DNA of 64,000 bases from contig CAIKEU010000068.1 of NCBI GenBank assembly GCA_903826575.1, positions 26,179 through 90,178 on the forward strand. The letters run 5' to 3'. Shown in pieces: positions 26,097-36,058 of this stretch. The stretch's first letter is position 1; each line of letters begins with the position of its first letter. Both the position numbers and the translations under genes were made by a program. The notes under the pieces are model-generated. The model was given only the letters and a program-made list of their open reading frames with translations, had not been told where the DNA came from and did not search any database. This DNA is from an uncultured bacterium (GTDB lineage Bacteria; Actinomycetota; Actinomycetes; S36-B12; CAIYMF01).

Positions 26097-29000
26097 ATGG
26101 ACAATCAGGGTCGCCCACAGGCGCAGAAGCGTGCTGAGCAGCGAGTAGAGCGGCGACGAGCGCTCGTCCCAGCAATTACGTATCCGGATCTGCCCGTCTC
26201 GGCTGTTCGCGACGACATCACAGTGGCCATCGCGGCGCATCAAGTCGTCGTCATTGCTGGTGAGACCGGAAGCGGTAAAACAACTCAGTTGCCCAAGATT
26301 CTGCTTGCCATGGGGCGTGGAATCAACGGCCAGATCGGGCATACGCAGCCTCGTCGCATTGCCGCGCGAAGTGTGGCTGACCGCATTGCCGAGGAACTCG
26401 GCCTCGACGTCGGTGGAGTGGTCGGCTACAAGGTGCGTTTCACCGATCACAGTAGCGACGACACGCTCATCAAGGTGATGACAGACGGCATTTTGTTGGC
26501 TGAGATTCAGCGGGATCGACTGCTACGCCGCTATGACACGCTCATCATCGACGAAGCCCATGAACGCAGTCTGACGATTGACTTCTTGCTCGGGTACCTC
26601 AAGCAACTGTTGCCAAAACGCCCGGATCTCAAACTCATCATCACTAGCGCCACCATTGATACCGAGCGATTCAGTTCACATTTCGATGAGGCACCCGTCA
26701 TAGAAGTCAGCGGCCGCACATTTCCAGTTGAGGTTCGGTACCGGCCGTTCGGGGACGAGGCCGAGGATGGCGGGGACGATCGCGATCAGAATCAGGCGAT
26801 CTGTGATGCGATTCGTGAACTGTGTGATGAAGGTCCGGGCGACATCCTGGTTTTCCTCAGCGGTGAGCGCGAAATCCGGGATGCAGCGGACGCGGTGCGC
26901 GGAATGAAGCTGCCGAACACGTCCGTCCTTCCGCTGCATGCCCGCTTATCTGCGGCCGAGCAACATCGGGTTTTCGAGAAACACACGGGTCGACGGGTTG
27001 TTCTCTCGACGAATGTCGCGGAGACCTCGCTCACCGTGCCGGGAATCCGATACGTGATTGATCCGGGGTTGGCACGCATATCTCGCTATTCAACGCGGCT
27101 CAAAGTGCAGCGGCTACCGATCGAGAAGGTGTCGCAGGCCTCTGCGAATCAGCGCTCGGGACGTTGTGGTCGGGTGGCTGACGGAATCGCGATTCGTCTT
27201 TATTCGCAAGACGATTACCTTCGTCGCCCAGAATTCACCGAGCCAGAGATTCTTCGTACGAACCTGGCCTCTGTCATTTTGTCGATGACAGCCTTGGGCT
27301 TAGGTGAGGTCGAAGGCTTCCCTTTCGTGGATCCACCTGATGCTCGCCAAATTCGCGATGGGGTGGAACTACTGCGAGAGCTGGGTGCCCTTAAACCAGG
27401 TCGATCAGTGGCATTGACACCAGTTGGGCATCGGCTATCACGCCTCCCCATCGATCCTCGTCTTGGTCGGATGATCATTGAAGCGGAACGAAACGATGTT
27501 GTTGCTGATGTTCTTGTGATTGCGTCAGCTCTCTCGATTCAAGACCCGCGCGAGCGACCGGCTGAAGCTCAAGCGCAGGCAGATCAGGCCCATGCACGCT
27601 TCAACGAGCCGACAAGCGACTTCTTTGCATATCTCGGGCTCTGGACATACCTGAAAGAGCAGCAGCGAGAGTTGAGCGGCAACGCTTTTCGGCGGATGTG
27701 TCGCGCGGAATATCTGCACTATCTGCGGATTCGGGAATGGCAGGATCTTCACGGGCAGTTGCGTCAAGCCTGTAAGGAACTCGACATCGGGCTAAACCCG
27801 CGCTCACACGACGCTGGGGATGTTGCCCGCTCGCTCATTGCCGGCTTGTTATCCCATGTTGGTGCGTACGACCAATCGCGACGCGAGTACCTTGGCGCGC
27901 GAGGTGCTCGGTGGTCGATTCACCGCTCGTCGAATTTAGCCAAGAAGCCACCAGCTTTCGCTGTGGCCGCTGAGTTGGTAGAGACCTCAAGGCTTTTCGG
28001 GCGAGTGGTCATGCGCGTAGACCCGCTTGATGTCGAACGCGTAGCTGGCGATCTAGTCTCGCGGACCTACTCCGAACCCAGATGGTCGCGCAAGCGGGGG
28101 AGTGTGGTGGCCGATGAGCGGGTGACGCTGTATGGCGTAACTCTTGCCGCAGGTCGGCGGGTTCAATATGGGCGAATCAATCCAGTGGTGTCTCGTGATC
28201 TGTTCATCCGTCATGCGCTCGTCGATGGTGAGCACACGACGCCACAGGCATTCCTCAAGGCAAATCGAGCTTTGATCGAAGAGATCTCTGAGGTGGAAGA
28301 CAAAGTGCGTCGACGGGATTTATCGATCGACGAGGAGCGACTATGTGGCTTCTTCGACGAGCGAATCCCGGCAACGGTTGTTGACGTTCGCAGTTTTGAT
28401 CGCTGGTGGAAGCAGGCGCGCCGAAACACCCCAGATCTGCTGACCTATCCGCGGGAATTGCTGCTGTCTGAGGACTTTGACATCGAAGGATCATTCCCTC
28501 GGATGTGGTCCTTCGGTGCGGATGTTCCGCCACTGCCGTTGAGTTATGCCTTCGAGCCAGGCTTGCCGGCAGATGGCGTTACGGTTGACATTCCACTTTC
28601 GATTCTTCCGCAGTTAGATGGCGATGAGTTTTTGTGGCAAGTTCCTGGACGGCGGGAAGAGATCGTAACCGCGCTAATTCGCGGACTTCCAAAATCGCTG
28701 CGGACGTCGTTCGTTCCTGTTCCTGATACAACTCGAGCGGTGCTTACCGACATTGATCCGAGCAACGGTGGGTTGCTGGCTTCGTTGAGTGCTGCGCTCG
28801 GCCGTCGCACAGGTGTTGTCGTGCCGCTCGAGGCGTGGAGCCCGATTGAATTGCCTGAGCACTTGCGAATGAACTTTCGAGTTATGGATGAATCCGACGG
28901 TGTCGTCGCAAGTGGACGCGACCTCGCCGTGTTGCAACGTGAACTCAAACCCGAGGTTCAAAGTGTCGTCTCATATGCCAATCGTGGAATGGAACGAGTA

Positions 29001-29861
29001 GGACTCACTGAGTTTCCAAGCGCACCTATTCCTCGGCGAGTGGAGGAGACAATTGGTGAGCAGGTTGTTCCCGGCTACCCGGCGCTTGTCGATCGCGGAT
29101 CAACGGTGGACCTGCGAGTCTTCACTACTGAGGCGGAGCAAGAAACTGAAATGCGACGTGGTGTCCTGCGTCTGCTTGTGAATGAGATTGACGTGCCCAC
29201 TCGATACATTGTCGGGGTTCTGAATAATGCGCAAAAGCTCGCGCTGGCTGCCGCTCCGCATTCATCCGTGCAGGATCTGATTCTTGACGCGCATCGCGGC
29301 GTGCTAGATGCGGCCATCTCAAATGCCGGTGGGGTGCCCTGGTCGGTCGAGGAGTTTGCCGGCCTTGTGACGGTAGCCCGCGATCGGGTTGGTGACCGGG
29401 TCTTGGCCGTTGTCCGACAGGTGGCCTCGATCATCGAACTTGCCGGACAGGTGCAGCATGGAATGGGTCTCGTTTCGTCGCCGTTGCTTGCGGGGATGCG
29501 AGCCGACATGGAATTGCAACTCGCGGAAGTTCTGCCACCGAATTTCATTTCAGTGGCGGGCGTAGCGAGACTGGACGACCTTCAGCGCTACCTTCGAGCC
29601 ATGTTGGTTCGACTCGAGGCGGCGCCACGCGACACTGGTCGCGATGCCATCCGTCAAGAGCAGATTGATCAGGTTGTCGGTGAGTGGCATGACGTGCGCG
29701 ATCGTCTACCGAAGGAAATCCGTTCTAGTAGAGCAGCTTTGGAGATCGAGTGGATGATTCAAGAGTTGCGGGTAAATCTGTTTGCCCAAAAAATGGGCAC
29801 CAACTACCCGATCAGTGACAAGCGAATTTACAAGGTAATGGACGCACTGATCGACCAGTGA
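26097..29861 (+). CDS. hrpA: ATP-dependent RNA helicase HrpA
   Basis: 1254-aa DEAH-box RNA helicase of the HrpA family, of the usual full length (about 1250-1300 aa). Motifs in order: GETGSGKTTQLPK (motif I, about residue 52), QPRRIAARSVADR (Ia), IIDEAHERSL (II), IITSATID (III), VFLSGEREIRD (IV), LSTNVAETSLTVPGIRYVID (V) and QRSGRCGRVADG (VI). OB-fold and HA2 regions follow, then the long DUF3418 C-terminus specific to HrpA. It probably remodels mRNA or ribosome-associated RNA in the cytoplasm. A monocistronic gene flanked by an upstream flavoprotein gene and a convergent gene. Confidence 0.96.
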   Translation: MDNQGRPQAQKRAEQRVERRRALVPAITYPDLPVSAVRDDITVAIAAHQVVVIAGETGSGKTTQLPKILLAMGRGINGQIGHTQPRRIAARSVADRIAEELGLDVGGVVGYKVRFTDHSSDDTLIKVMTDGILLAEIQRDRLLRRYDTLIIDEAHERSLTIDFLLGYLKQLLPKRPDLKLIITSATIDTERFSSHFDEAPVIEVSGRTFPVEVRYRPFGDEAEDGGDDRDQNQAICDAIRELCDEGPGDILVFLSGEREIRDAADAVRGMKLPNTSVLPLHARLSAAEQHRVFEKHTGRRVVLSTNVAETSLTVPGIRYVIDPGLARISRYSTRLKVQRLPIEKVSQASANQRSGRCGRVADGIAIRLYSQDDYLRRPEFTEPEILRTNLASVILSMTALGLGEVEGFPFVDPPDARQIRDGVELLRELGALKPGRSVALTPVGHRLSRLPIDPRLGRMIIEAERNDVVADVLVIASALSIQDPRERPAEAQAQADQAHARFNEPTSDFFAYLGLWTYLKEQQRELSGNAFRRMCRAEYLHYLRIREWQDLHGQLRQACKELDIGLNPRSHDAGDVARSLIAGLLSHVGAYDQSRREYLGARGARWSIHRSSNLAKKPPAFAVAAELVETSRLFGRVVMRVDPLDVERVAGDLVSRTYSEPRWSRKRGSVVADERVTLYGVTLAAGRRVQYGRINPVVSRDLFIRHALVDGEHTTPQAFLKANRALIEEISEVEDKVRRRDLSIDEERLCGFFDERIPATVVDVRSFDRWWKQARRNTPDLLTYPRELLLSEDFDIEGSFPRMWSFGADVPPLPLSYAFEPGLPADGVTVDIPLSILPQLDGDEFLWQVPGRREEIVTALIRGLPKSLRTSFVPVPDTTRAVLTDIDPSNGGLLASLSAALGRRTGVVVPLEAWSPIELPEHLRMNFRVMDESDGVVASGRDLAVLQRELKPEVQSVVSYANRGMERVGLTEFPSAPIPRRVEETIGEQVVPGYPALVDRGSTVDLRVFTTEAEQETEMRRGVLRLLVNEIDVPTRYIVGVLNNAQKLALAAAPHSSVQDLILDAHRGVLDAAISNAGGVPWSVEEFAGLVTVARDRVGDRVLAVVRQVASIIELAGQVQHGMGLVSSPLLAGMRADMELQLAEVLPPNFISVAGVARLDDLQRYLRAMLVRLEAAPRDTGRDAIRQEQIDQVVGEWHDVRDRLPKEIRSSRAALEIEWMIQELRVNLFAQKMGTNYPISDKRIYKVMDALIDQ

Positions 29862-29915
29862 TCCCTCTCGCTGCGTCCTGCGTTTGAATCGTCGCCACTT
29901 GGGATGCGAGAAGTA

Positions 29916-32312
29916 CTAGGTCGACGCGCGCAGGGCGGCTGAATCTGACAGGGTCGCGGCGATGTCGGCGGTAACGGGCAGCCCAAATAGGTATCCCTGT
30001 CCCATCATGTCGCCGAGGGCAAGGAACCTTTCCCGTTCGTCCTCGGTCTCTATGCCTTCGACGATCAATTCAAGTGACATCGCTTCGGCTAGACGTACGA
30101 CGGCGCTGGTGATGGCGCTGTGCGCTCCGGCATGGTCGGTCAGTGGTAGCACGAACGAGCGATCGAGTTTGATGATATCTACCGGAAGTGAGCGTAATTG
30201 TGTGAGAGACGAGTAGCCGGTACCGAAGTCGTCGAGGGCAATCGCAACCCCGTGCGATCTCAATAACTCGAGGGTCTTGTGAGCCGCTGGAGATTCAATG
30301 AGTGCACTTTCGGTGAGCTCGATAATCAAATCTGATGGCTTGACGCCAGCGAGATCGAGGATTTCGATGACTTTCTTACCGAAGTTCGCCTCGCGCAATT
30401 GTCGCGCGGACACGTTGACAGACATCCTGACATCAGTGAATCGATCCGTTCGATGCCAATGAGCAAGTGTCTGAACTGCTTGACTCAAAATCCAGTAACC
30501 CATCTCGACGATCGCGCCGGAAGCCTCCGCTGAGGGTATGAATGTCCCTGGCATGACGAGGCCAACGCCGGGTCGCTCCCAGCGCATCAGCGCCTCGAAT
30601 CCACGCAAACTCGAGTCATTCATGGAGACGATGGGTTGTAGATCAAAGCGAAGTTCATCGCGTTCAACAGCGCGTCGAATGCCGGCGTCTAAATCTAGTC
30701 GGGCAGCTACATCTGCTTCGAGGCTGGTGTCGTAGACGTAGATGCCGGTGGCGCGCTCTTCCTTGGCATGGAACATCGCGACATCTGATTGTCGCAGCAG
30801 CACATCGGGAGCAAAACTATCGTGATCAGCGTAGGCGATGCCGATGCTGGCACCCACAAAAACTTCCTTGCCATCAATTGAATACGGCTGTGAGATGACT
30901 TCTCGAACTCGCTCGGCGAGGGTAATGGCATCATCGGGGTCAGCCAGCGAGGGAGCCAAGATAACAAACTCGTCGCCGCCGAGTCGCGCGACAGTGTCTG
31001 AGCCTCGCACCGTATCCATGAGCCGTAGACCCACCTCTGCAAGAAGTCGATCACCTGCCGGGTGGCCCATCGAGTCATTTACTGCCTTGAATCGATCCAG
31101 ATCGCAGAACAATACGGCGACTGAACGCTCTGAAGTGGCCGACGGAAGCAGCGCATCTTTGATCCGTGCGAACAGCAGTGTTCGATTGGGTAGTCCGGTG
31201 AGCGAATCGTGCGTGGCCTGATGTGACAACTTGAGCGATACGCGTTGTCGTTCGACGGCAACCGATGCCAAATCAGCACAAATTTGCCCCACGTTACTCA
31301 CGTGCTCGCTGAGTTCAGTGCCTTCGCCAATGACCTGCAGGAAGCCTTCGGGATCGAGTTCTTCATCCTCGCTGAAACCAAACGGCCATTGCTGAGCAAC
31401 GGCCGTCGACGTTTGCACGCCCTGCGTTCCGCGTGAGGTAAGTACGCGCGATCCGGACACGATCCGGAACGGTCGTCCACCCGTGGCATCTGAGGCCAAC
31501 GTGACAATGGAGTGAAGGAGTTCGACAAGGGGAGCGCCAGCCGCAATGTGTTTAAGAATTCGAGACTGGCCCTTCTCCAAAATGGCCGAACGGTCGAGCG
31601 AAATCTGCGCCTCGCGTACCCGCTGCCGCTCCTGCTCGAGCTTCATGGAGGATCGGGCAAATCGACGACGCAAGTCACGCAAGAGCCACAAAAGCAGCAG
31701 GGCACCCGTGATCAGCGAAAGACTGAGCAGAATCAGGTCTCGACGATTGTTCGCCGCTAGAGCAAGGTTTGCTGCCTCGAGCTGTCTTGCTTCCTCTTTG
31801 TATTGATGGCTGTCAACGTCACCCACGTTCGCACTTGCTTTTGCTAACTGTTCTGAGACCACCAAGCCTTGTGGTCGCCATTGCTGCTGTTGGGCGACGT
31901 CAAGGGTGCCTTGAGGAACGTTCTTGAGAAATTCGGTGAATGCTTCTAACGTCGATATGAACTGTGGTGGCACTGTGTCTCGGGCAGCACGGCCGTGGAA
32001 ATCGACGACGCTTAAGCGTCGCTCGAGTAGCCCCCGGGCGATTTGGACGTCCCGCCGGCTTGCGGCACCGGAGAGATATTGATCCATCGCAATCGAGGTG
32101 TTGAAGCCCTCGCGCATCGTGAAAACGGCGTTGCTTCGTGAGGTTTCGGTGTTGTTTTGAGAGTAGATGGCGTCGGTCTTGGTACGCCAGCCCGATACAA
32201 GGTTGATCAATGTGGCTAGGAGGAGTAATGCGACGACGGAAGCGAGGATTTTTTGCCCTGTGCTCAGCCTAGGCAGCTCACCGGGGGCTTTGACCGCTGC
32301 GTTCGTCGTCAT
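29916..32312 (-). CDS. Membrane-bound GGDEF-EAL c-di-GMP protein (DcpA-like)
   Basis: 798-aa membrane protein. TM1 is at about 22-43 and TM2 at about 195-212 (LILLSLSLITGALLLLWLL), enclosing an extracytoplasmic sensor of about 150 aa. A GAF-like segment (about 235-360) follows, then a GGDEF domain with intact RLGGDEFVILAPS (near 442) and an EAL domain with GFEALMRWERPG (near 572), ELTESALIE, DDFGTGYSSL and the late EGIETEDE. Both enzymatic sites look intact, so it may both make and degrade c-di-GMP. It lies 18 nt downstream of a SUOX-fold lipoprotein gene, the same order as pruR-dcpA in Agrobacterium, where a periplasmic pterin-binding protein controls the enzyme. That ligand assignment is inference. 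Confidence 0.92.
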   Translation of the reverse strand: MTTNAAVKAPGELPRLSTGQKILASVVALLLLATLINLVSGWRTKTDAIYSQNNTETSRSNAVFTMREGFNTSIAMDQYLSGAASRRDVQIARGLLERRLSVVDFHGRAARDTVPPQFISTLEAFTEFLKNVPQGTLDVAQQQQWRPQGLVVSEQLAKASANVGDVDSHQYKEEARQLEAANLALAANNRRDLILLSLSLITGALLLLWLLRDLRRRFARSSMKLEQERQRVREAQISLDRSAILEKGQSRILKHIAAGAPLVELLHSIVTLASDATGGRPFRIVSGSRVLTSRGTQGVQTSTAVAQQWPFGFSEDEELDPEGFLQVIGEGTELSEHVSNVGQICADLASVAVERQRVSLKLSHQATHDSLTGLPNRTLLFARIKDALLPSATSERSVAVLFCDLDRFKAVNDSMGHPAGDRLLAEVGLRLMDTVRGSDTVARLGGDEFVILAPSLADPDDAITLAERVREVISQPYSIDGKEVFVGASIGIAYADHDSFAPDVLLRQSDVAMFHAKEERATGIYVYDTSLEADVAARLDLDAGIRRAVERDELRFDLQPIVSMNDSSLRGFEALMRWERPGVGLVMPGTFIPSAEASGAIVEMGYWILSQAVQTLAHWHRTDRFTDVRMSVNVSARQLREANFGKKVIEILDLAGVKPSDLIIELTESALIESPAAHKTLELLRSHGVAIALDDFGTGYSSLTQLRSLPVDIIKLDRSFVLPLTDHAGAHSAITSAVVRLAEAMSLELIVEGIETEDERERFLALGDMMGQGYLFGLPVTADIAATLSDSAALRAST

Positions 32313-32330
32313 TGTTAACTCGTCCGCTTG

Positions 32331-32945
32331 CTAGGAGGCAGCGGGGGTAGGGGTGGGAGATGAAATGACGCTGATTTGCGTCAGGCTCCAATTCCACGCG
32401 TCTAGATTTGTGGATTCGGGGGTGCCATCTTTGAAAATCAGTCGAATCGGGCCACCTTGATCGATCGGAATCGGTCCGCCATCGACTTGGGTGGCAATTA
32501 AGGCATCACTGCGACTTAGGTTTCCGGCGAGGTCGTCGTACTTGTAGTTGTTGAGCGCGAGGGTGTCTATGTATTGGTTGTCGCTGATCCCCGCGGCATC
32601 CAGTAAATCCTTGAGTGCAATCGCTTTGAACGTTTCTTGGGTCTTGCGGAATGGTTCGAAGATCGTGACCGTCTGAAGTGTGCCAACGGCTTCGAGTTGG
32701 CTCAGGGTGTAATCCTTGGTGCCATTGGTGCCGCCGAGAACTTTCATCACGCTGTCATGTGGGCCTGGCGGGTCCACTGGCGGGGGCGATCCGTAGGGGT
32801 TCGTGGTGGCGGCAGCCGACGCTCCGGAGGCGGCCGGCGCGGCTGGGCTCGTTTGCGACGTACTGCTGCCGGTCGTGGAGCAGGCGCTGAGCCCAACAAC
32901 GGCGACCAATGCCACTGTTACTATAAGTGATCGCAACGTAACCAT
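32331..32945 (-). CDS. SUOX-fold (molybdopterin-oxidoreductase-like) lipoprotein, PruR-like
   Basis: 204-aa lipoprotein starting at ATG 32945 (MVTLRSLIV). The signal sequence ends in the lipobox LSAC near residue 23, then a Ser/Ala/Pro linker, then a sulphite-oxidase-like domain (YTLSQLEAVGTLQTVTIF, ALKDLLDAAGI, TLALNNYKYDDL, GPIRLIFKDG, WNWSLTQISVIS). Besides the lipobox Cys there is no Cys, so the Mo-cofactor ligand is missing and it cannot be a normal Moco enzyme. Such short Cys-less SUOX proteins include PruR, a pterin-binding sensor acting on a GGDEF-EAL partner. The gene leads the operon with the GGDEF-EAL gene. TACTGT 6 nt upstream of the ATG could be a leaderless -10. Confidence 0.8.
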   Translation of the reverse strand: MVTLRSLIVTVALVAVVGLSACSTTGSSTSQTSPAAPAASGASAAATTNPYGSPPPVDPPGPHDSVMKVLGGTNGTKDYTLSQLEAVGTLQTVTIFEPFRKTQETFKAIALKDLLDAAGISDNQYIDTLALNNYKYDDLAGNLSRSDALIATQVDGGPIPIDQGGPIRLIFKDGTPESTNLDAWNWSLTQISVISSPTPTPAAS

Positions 32946-33057
32946 ATGAATACAGTATGGCGGTTCCAACGGGTTTGCGACGTCAACTGGGCCCATCCGA
33001 CTCAAGATTGCGTCAAAGCGTGTCGACCTGGACGAGTTGACGATTGAGGGCGTGTCG

Positions 33058-33837
33058 ATGACGTCGCCGCCGGCCGGAGTTACCTGTCAGGATGTGGGGA
33101 TGTCCACGGATCCGACCGCCCCGATGGACCCGGTCGTAGGTGGTTCGTCGGGCACGAGCTGGCGTGACATTCTGCGCGGCTCGAGAGGTGTGCCGACGAC
33201 GCGATGGACGGCATCCCACAAGTGGAAGCCAACTCCAGCCTCATTTGCTTCCCTGATCGCCGGTTTATGGCTCTTCGGTACTGGTGAGGCGTTCCTATTT
33301 GCGGCCAATCTCGGTGCGACGCCTTGGGGAGTTTTGGCTCAGGGAGTGTCGCGGCATGTGGGGATCGATATTGGGTGGGCGACTTTCGTCGTCGGTCTTG
33401 TGGTTCTCCTAGCGTGGATTCCTCTCAAACAGCGCCCCGGTCTCGGGACGATTAGCAACATCATCGTGATATCCATTGCCGTCGACGTTGTGTTCTCGCA
33501 TTTGCCGACCCCGCCAACCCTGCTGCTGCGATTGCTTCTCATGCTTGCTGGAATCGCGACAATCGGCCTAGGTAGTGGTTTCTATCTCACTGCCGGCCAC
33601 GGACCTGGACCGCGCGACGGCTGGATGACGGGGTTGCACCGAGTGACGGGCCGTCCAGTTGGACAGATCCGACTGGTGATCGAACTATGCGTCCTGATCG
33701 TTGGATGGTTACTGGGGGGAACCGTCGGGATCGGCACTGCATTATTTGCACTTCTCATCGGGCAGAGCGTGGCCTTGGGACTGGCCATCGTGAAGGCTAT
33801 TGCCCCGCATCAGCGGTCTGCGCCTAGTCAGTCGTAG
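33058..33837 (+). CDS. YczE/YitT-type integral membrane protein
   Basis: About 259 aa with a polar N-terminus and about six hydrophobic helices from residue 65 on. It matches the YczE/YyaS membrane family through LFGTGEAFLFAANLGATPW, GVLAQGVSRHVGIDIG, ISIAVDVVFSHLP, GFYLTAGHGPGPRDGWMTG and RLVIELCVLIVGWLLGG. The role is unknown; related proteins are often annotated as transport or regulatory membrane proteins. Starts at 33058 (GAGGG 7 nt upstream) and 33100 (AGGA 7 nt upstream) are equally plausible, and TTG 33037 is also open. Confidence 0.8.
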   Translation: MTSPPAGVTCQDVGMSTDPTAPMDPVVGGSSGTSWRDILRGSRGVPTTRWTASHKWKPTPASFASLIAGLWLFGTGEAFLFAANLGATPWGVLAQGVSRHVGIDIGWATFVVGLVVLLAWIPLKQRPGLGTISNIIVISIAVDVVFSHLPTPPTLLLRLLLMLAGIATIGLGSGFYLTAGHGPGPRDGWMTGLHRVTGRPVGQIRLVIELCVLIVGWLLGGTVGIGTALFALLIGQSVALGLAIVKAIAPHQRSAPSQS

Positions 33838-33872
33838 CTGAACTAGGACATGCAGAGTTGGTCGACGCTCAG

Positions 33873-34514
33873 TTAGTCGACGCGGACGATGTCTCCCTGT
33901 GCGGTGCGGAAGTGCACCGCAATGAGGCCGTTCTCCTCGGCCTCAACCCACTGAATATCCGAACCGCCGATGGGCGACTCGACGGAGCCACCGAGCCACT
34001 CGCGGACCCGTTCCCTATCGCCGGCGATCTCGCACGCTACGGCAGCGACATGTACCGGCCCTGACAATGATGGGTGTTGGGAGGGTTCGCTCGTCCACTC
34101 GATGAAGTAGGGGAGCGATGCATCTCCGATCAAATCGTTGACACCTAATTGCTTCCAGGTGAGATCAAAACCGTCTGGACGCAGGCGATGACCATCAACG
34201 GCGGGACGGCCGAGTCGCTCTTCGATGGGTGAGATGTCGTCGACGGCGACTGCGAAGCCGAGCCAGCCGCCACCGTCCTCCGCGCGTGCCTTCACAGCTT
34301 GGCCAAATGGCGCCTTGTCCGATGCCGGGTGGTCGAGTGCGGCAACGACCTCGACGTAGACGCCACCCTCAATAGGTAGCACGAAGTTACGGGTCCCGAA
34401 TCGAGGGTGTCGACCGCCGTCGGTGAACGAGCCCCCGAGCTGTAGGCCCAGGCGCTGAACAGTGTCGACGAGCTCGTGATTGCTCACTGCGTACGAGAGA
34501 TGATCCAAGCGCAT
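33873..34514 (-). CDS. VOC-superfamily (glyoxalase-like) protein
   Basis: 213-aa protein of the vicinal-oxygen-chelate fold, glyoxalase-like domain type. It starts MRLDHLSYAVSNHELVDTVQ with the first metal-ligand-type His, then FGTRNFVLPIEGGVYVEVVA with the Glu-type position, and a second betaalphabetabetabeta unit (SLSGPVHVAAVACE). The ATG at 34514 was chosen because the fold starts there; a TTG at 34571 with AGGGGG upstream is also open. The substrate is unknown. It has no clear operon partner. Confidence 0.82.
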   Translation of the reverse strand: MRLDHLSYAVSNHELVDTVQRLGLQLGGSFTDGGRHPRFGTRNFVLPIEGGVYVEVVAALDHPASDKAPFGQAVKARAEDGGGWLGFAVAVDDISPIEERLGRPAVDGHRLRPDGFDLTWKQLGVNDLIGDASLPYFIEWTSEPSQHPSLSGPVHVAAVACEIAGDRERVREWLGGSVESPIGGSDIQWVEAEENGLIAVHFRTAQGDIVRVD

Positions 34515-34641
34515 GTTCGTATGGTGTCCCACCGGTTTTTCGGCCGGTGAAGGGGGGTCCCTATTTGACAAATTCCCCCTGGGTTAACTCACTGTTTCTC
34601 GATAATCGCAGCCGTGAAAAGGGTTGCAAAATATGGCAGAT

Positions 34642-35409
34642 TCACCCTTTCTCGGTGCTGCGCTTCTTAGCCCGATCGAGAGCTTCAAGACGATCCATCC
34701 GAGTGGCTTCCGCCAAGGTTGGCGCGGTGCCGCCGAGCCGCGCTGGAATCCACCACATGTCGTCAGCACCATTGGGCTGCTGCGGATACCTAGCAATCGC
34801 GTCTTCCAGCATGCTGGACATGGCGTCGTGAAGGTGTTTGCCAACCTCTTCCACGTCGTCGTCCGGAGCGATAGTTATTGGTGTTCCCACGGTCACGCTG
34901 ATTGCCTTTCCCCGTGAAAAATCGCGTTCGCGGCCCTTCGTCATGAGTCGGTGTGTTCCCCAGATAATTTCCGGGATAAGCGGAACGCCCGCCTGCTGGG
35001 CTAGCCGCACTGCACCGACTTTGAAGTCTTTGATTTCGAAGGATCGTGAGATCGTGGCCTCGGGGAAGATGCCGACGATTTCACCACGTCGAAGGGCGTC
35101 GAGAGCGACGCGATAGGACTCAGCCCCCGCGTTACGGTCGACCGGGATGTGCTTCATGCCGCGCATGAGTGGTCCGGCAATTTTGTTGTCCCAGATCGAA
35201 TCCTTCGCCATAAACCGCACGTAACGTCCCGACGGGTTGGCACCAAGGCCGGCGAAAATGAAGTCGAGATAGCTGATGTGGTTGCTGGCCAAAACTGCCC
35301 CGCCTGACCGCGGTACGTTCTGCGACCCACGTACGTCACATTTGAGCCCTAGCCCGGCGAATGCGCCTTTGGCAGCGACGATGACGGGTGCGTATACGGG
35401 TTCGGCCAT
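34642..35409 (-). CDS. plsC: 1-acylglycerol-3-phosphate O-acyltransferase
   Basis: 255-aa PlsC-family acyltransferase that adds the second acyl chain in phosphatidic acid synthesis at the membrane. The catalytic NHxxxxD motif is ASNHISYLD near residue 43, followed by RFMAKDSIWDN, MKHIPVDRNAG and the acceptor-binding motif GIFPEATISRS, a variant of the common FPEGTRS. Start ATG 35409 (MAEPVYAP); GTG 35418 is three codons upstream. The C-terminal Lys/Arg-rich tail follows a short linker. Its upstream neighbour on the opposite strand (dinB-like) is divergent, with 90 nt between. Confidence 0.92.
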   Translation of the reverse strand: MAEPVYAPVIVAAKGAFAGLGLKCDVRGSQNVPRSGGAVLASNHISYLDFIFAGLGANPSGRYVRFMAKDSIWDNKIAGPLMRGMKHIPVDRNAGAESYRVALDALRRGEIVGIFPEATISRSFEIKDFKVGAVRLAQQAGVPLIPEIIWGTHRLMTKGRERDFSRGKAISVTVGTPITIAPDDDVEEVGKHLHDAMSSMLEDAIARYPQQPNGADDMWWIPARLGGTAPTLAEATRMDRLEALDRAKKRSTEKG

Positions 35410-35499
35410 GGGTAACACGCTATTGCTAGGTCAGCAGATAAGGCCAGAGCCGCGCGAGGATGAGCGCAGATGTGCGTTACGTCGCATACGCTGACGGTC

Positions 35500-36021
35500 A
35501 TGGCCGACGACATGCACGTTGATTCACCAGTCACCATTTTCGCCGACGATCAACGGATTGAGTCGCTGTCGATCTACACAGATCGACTCGACGAACTGGT
35601 TGACGTCTTCCAGGACGCCAGCGCAGATGATGGTCAGTTGCTCGACCGGCGTCCAGCTGCAGACTCCTGGTCGGTTAGTGAGGTCCTACATCACCTCGCC
35701 GACGCGGAAATGATTCAGTCCGTGCGTCTTCGCGAGATGCTGGCCGTCGATCGACCGGTGTGGTCTGACTGGGATGAGGACAGTTATGCGACAGCTCTGG
35801 GCTATGACACCCGTCCGGCAGGGGACGCACTCACATTGATATTGTCGATACGCAATGTCAATTCACGATTGCTGGCGATCCTGTCTCCGGAGCAGTGGAA
35901 TCGCACGGCGGTACATCCGGTTCGCGGCGAAGTAAACGTGGCCGATTGGGTGCAGATCTGCCACGACCATCTTGCTGGACATGTTCTTCAGGCGCGTAGA
36001 GCTATCGTCGGGATGATCTGA
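35500..36021 (+). CDS. DinB-superfamily protein
   Basis: 173-aa four-helix-bundle DinB/YfiT-like protein, probably a metal-dependent thiol transferase-type enzyme. The expected metal histidines are visible in SVSEVLHHLADAE (about residue 67) and in ICHDHLAGHVLQARR near the end. The start ATG 35500 (MADDMHVD) was chosen over the upstream ATG at 35470, whose ten extra residues look non-native. Such proteins often use mycothiol in actinobacteria, but the substrate cannot be read from the sequence. Confidence 0.85.
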   Translation: MADDMHVDSPVTIFADDQRIESLSIYTDRLDELVDVFQDASADDGQLLDRRPAADSWSVSEVLHHLADAEMIQSVRLREMLAVDRPVWSDWDEDSYATALGYDTRPAGDALTLILSIRNVNSRLLAILSPEQWNRTAVHPVRGEVNVADWVQICHDHLAGHVLQARRAIVGMI

Positions 36022-36058
36022 CGTCACCGACTTCGACGCCTTACGCAATACTTATGCC

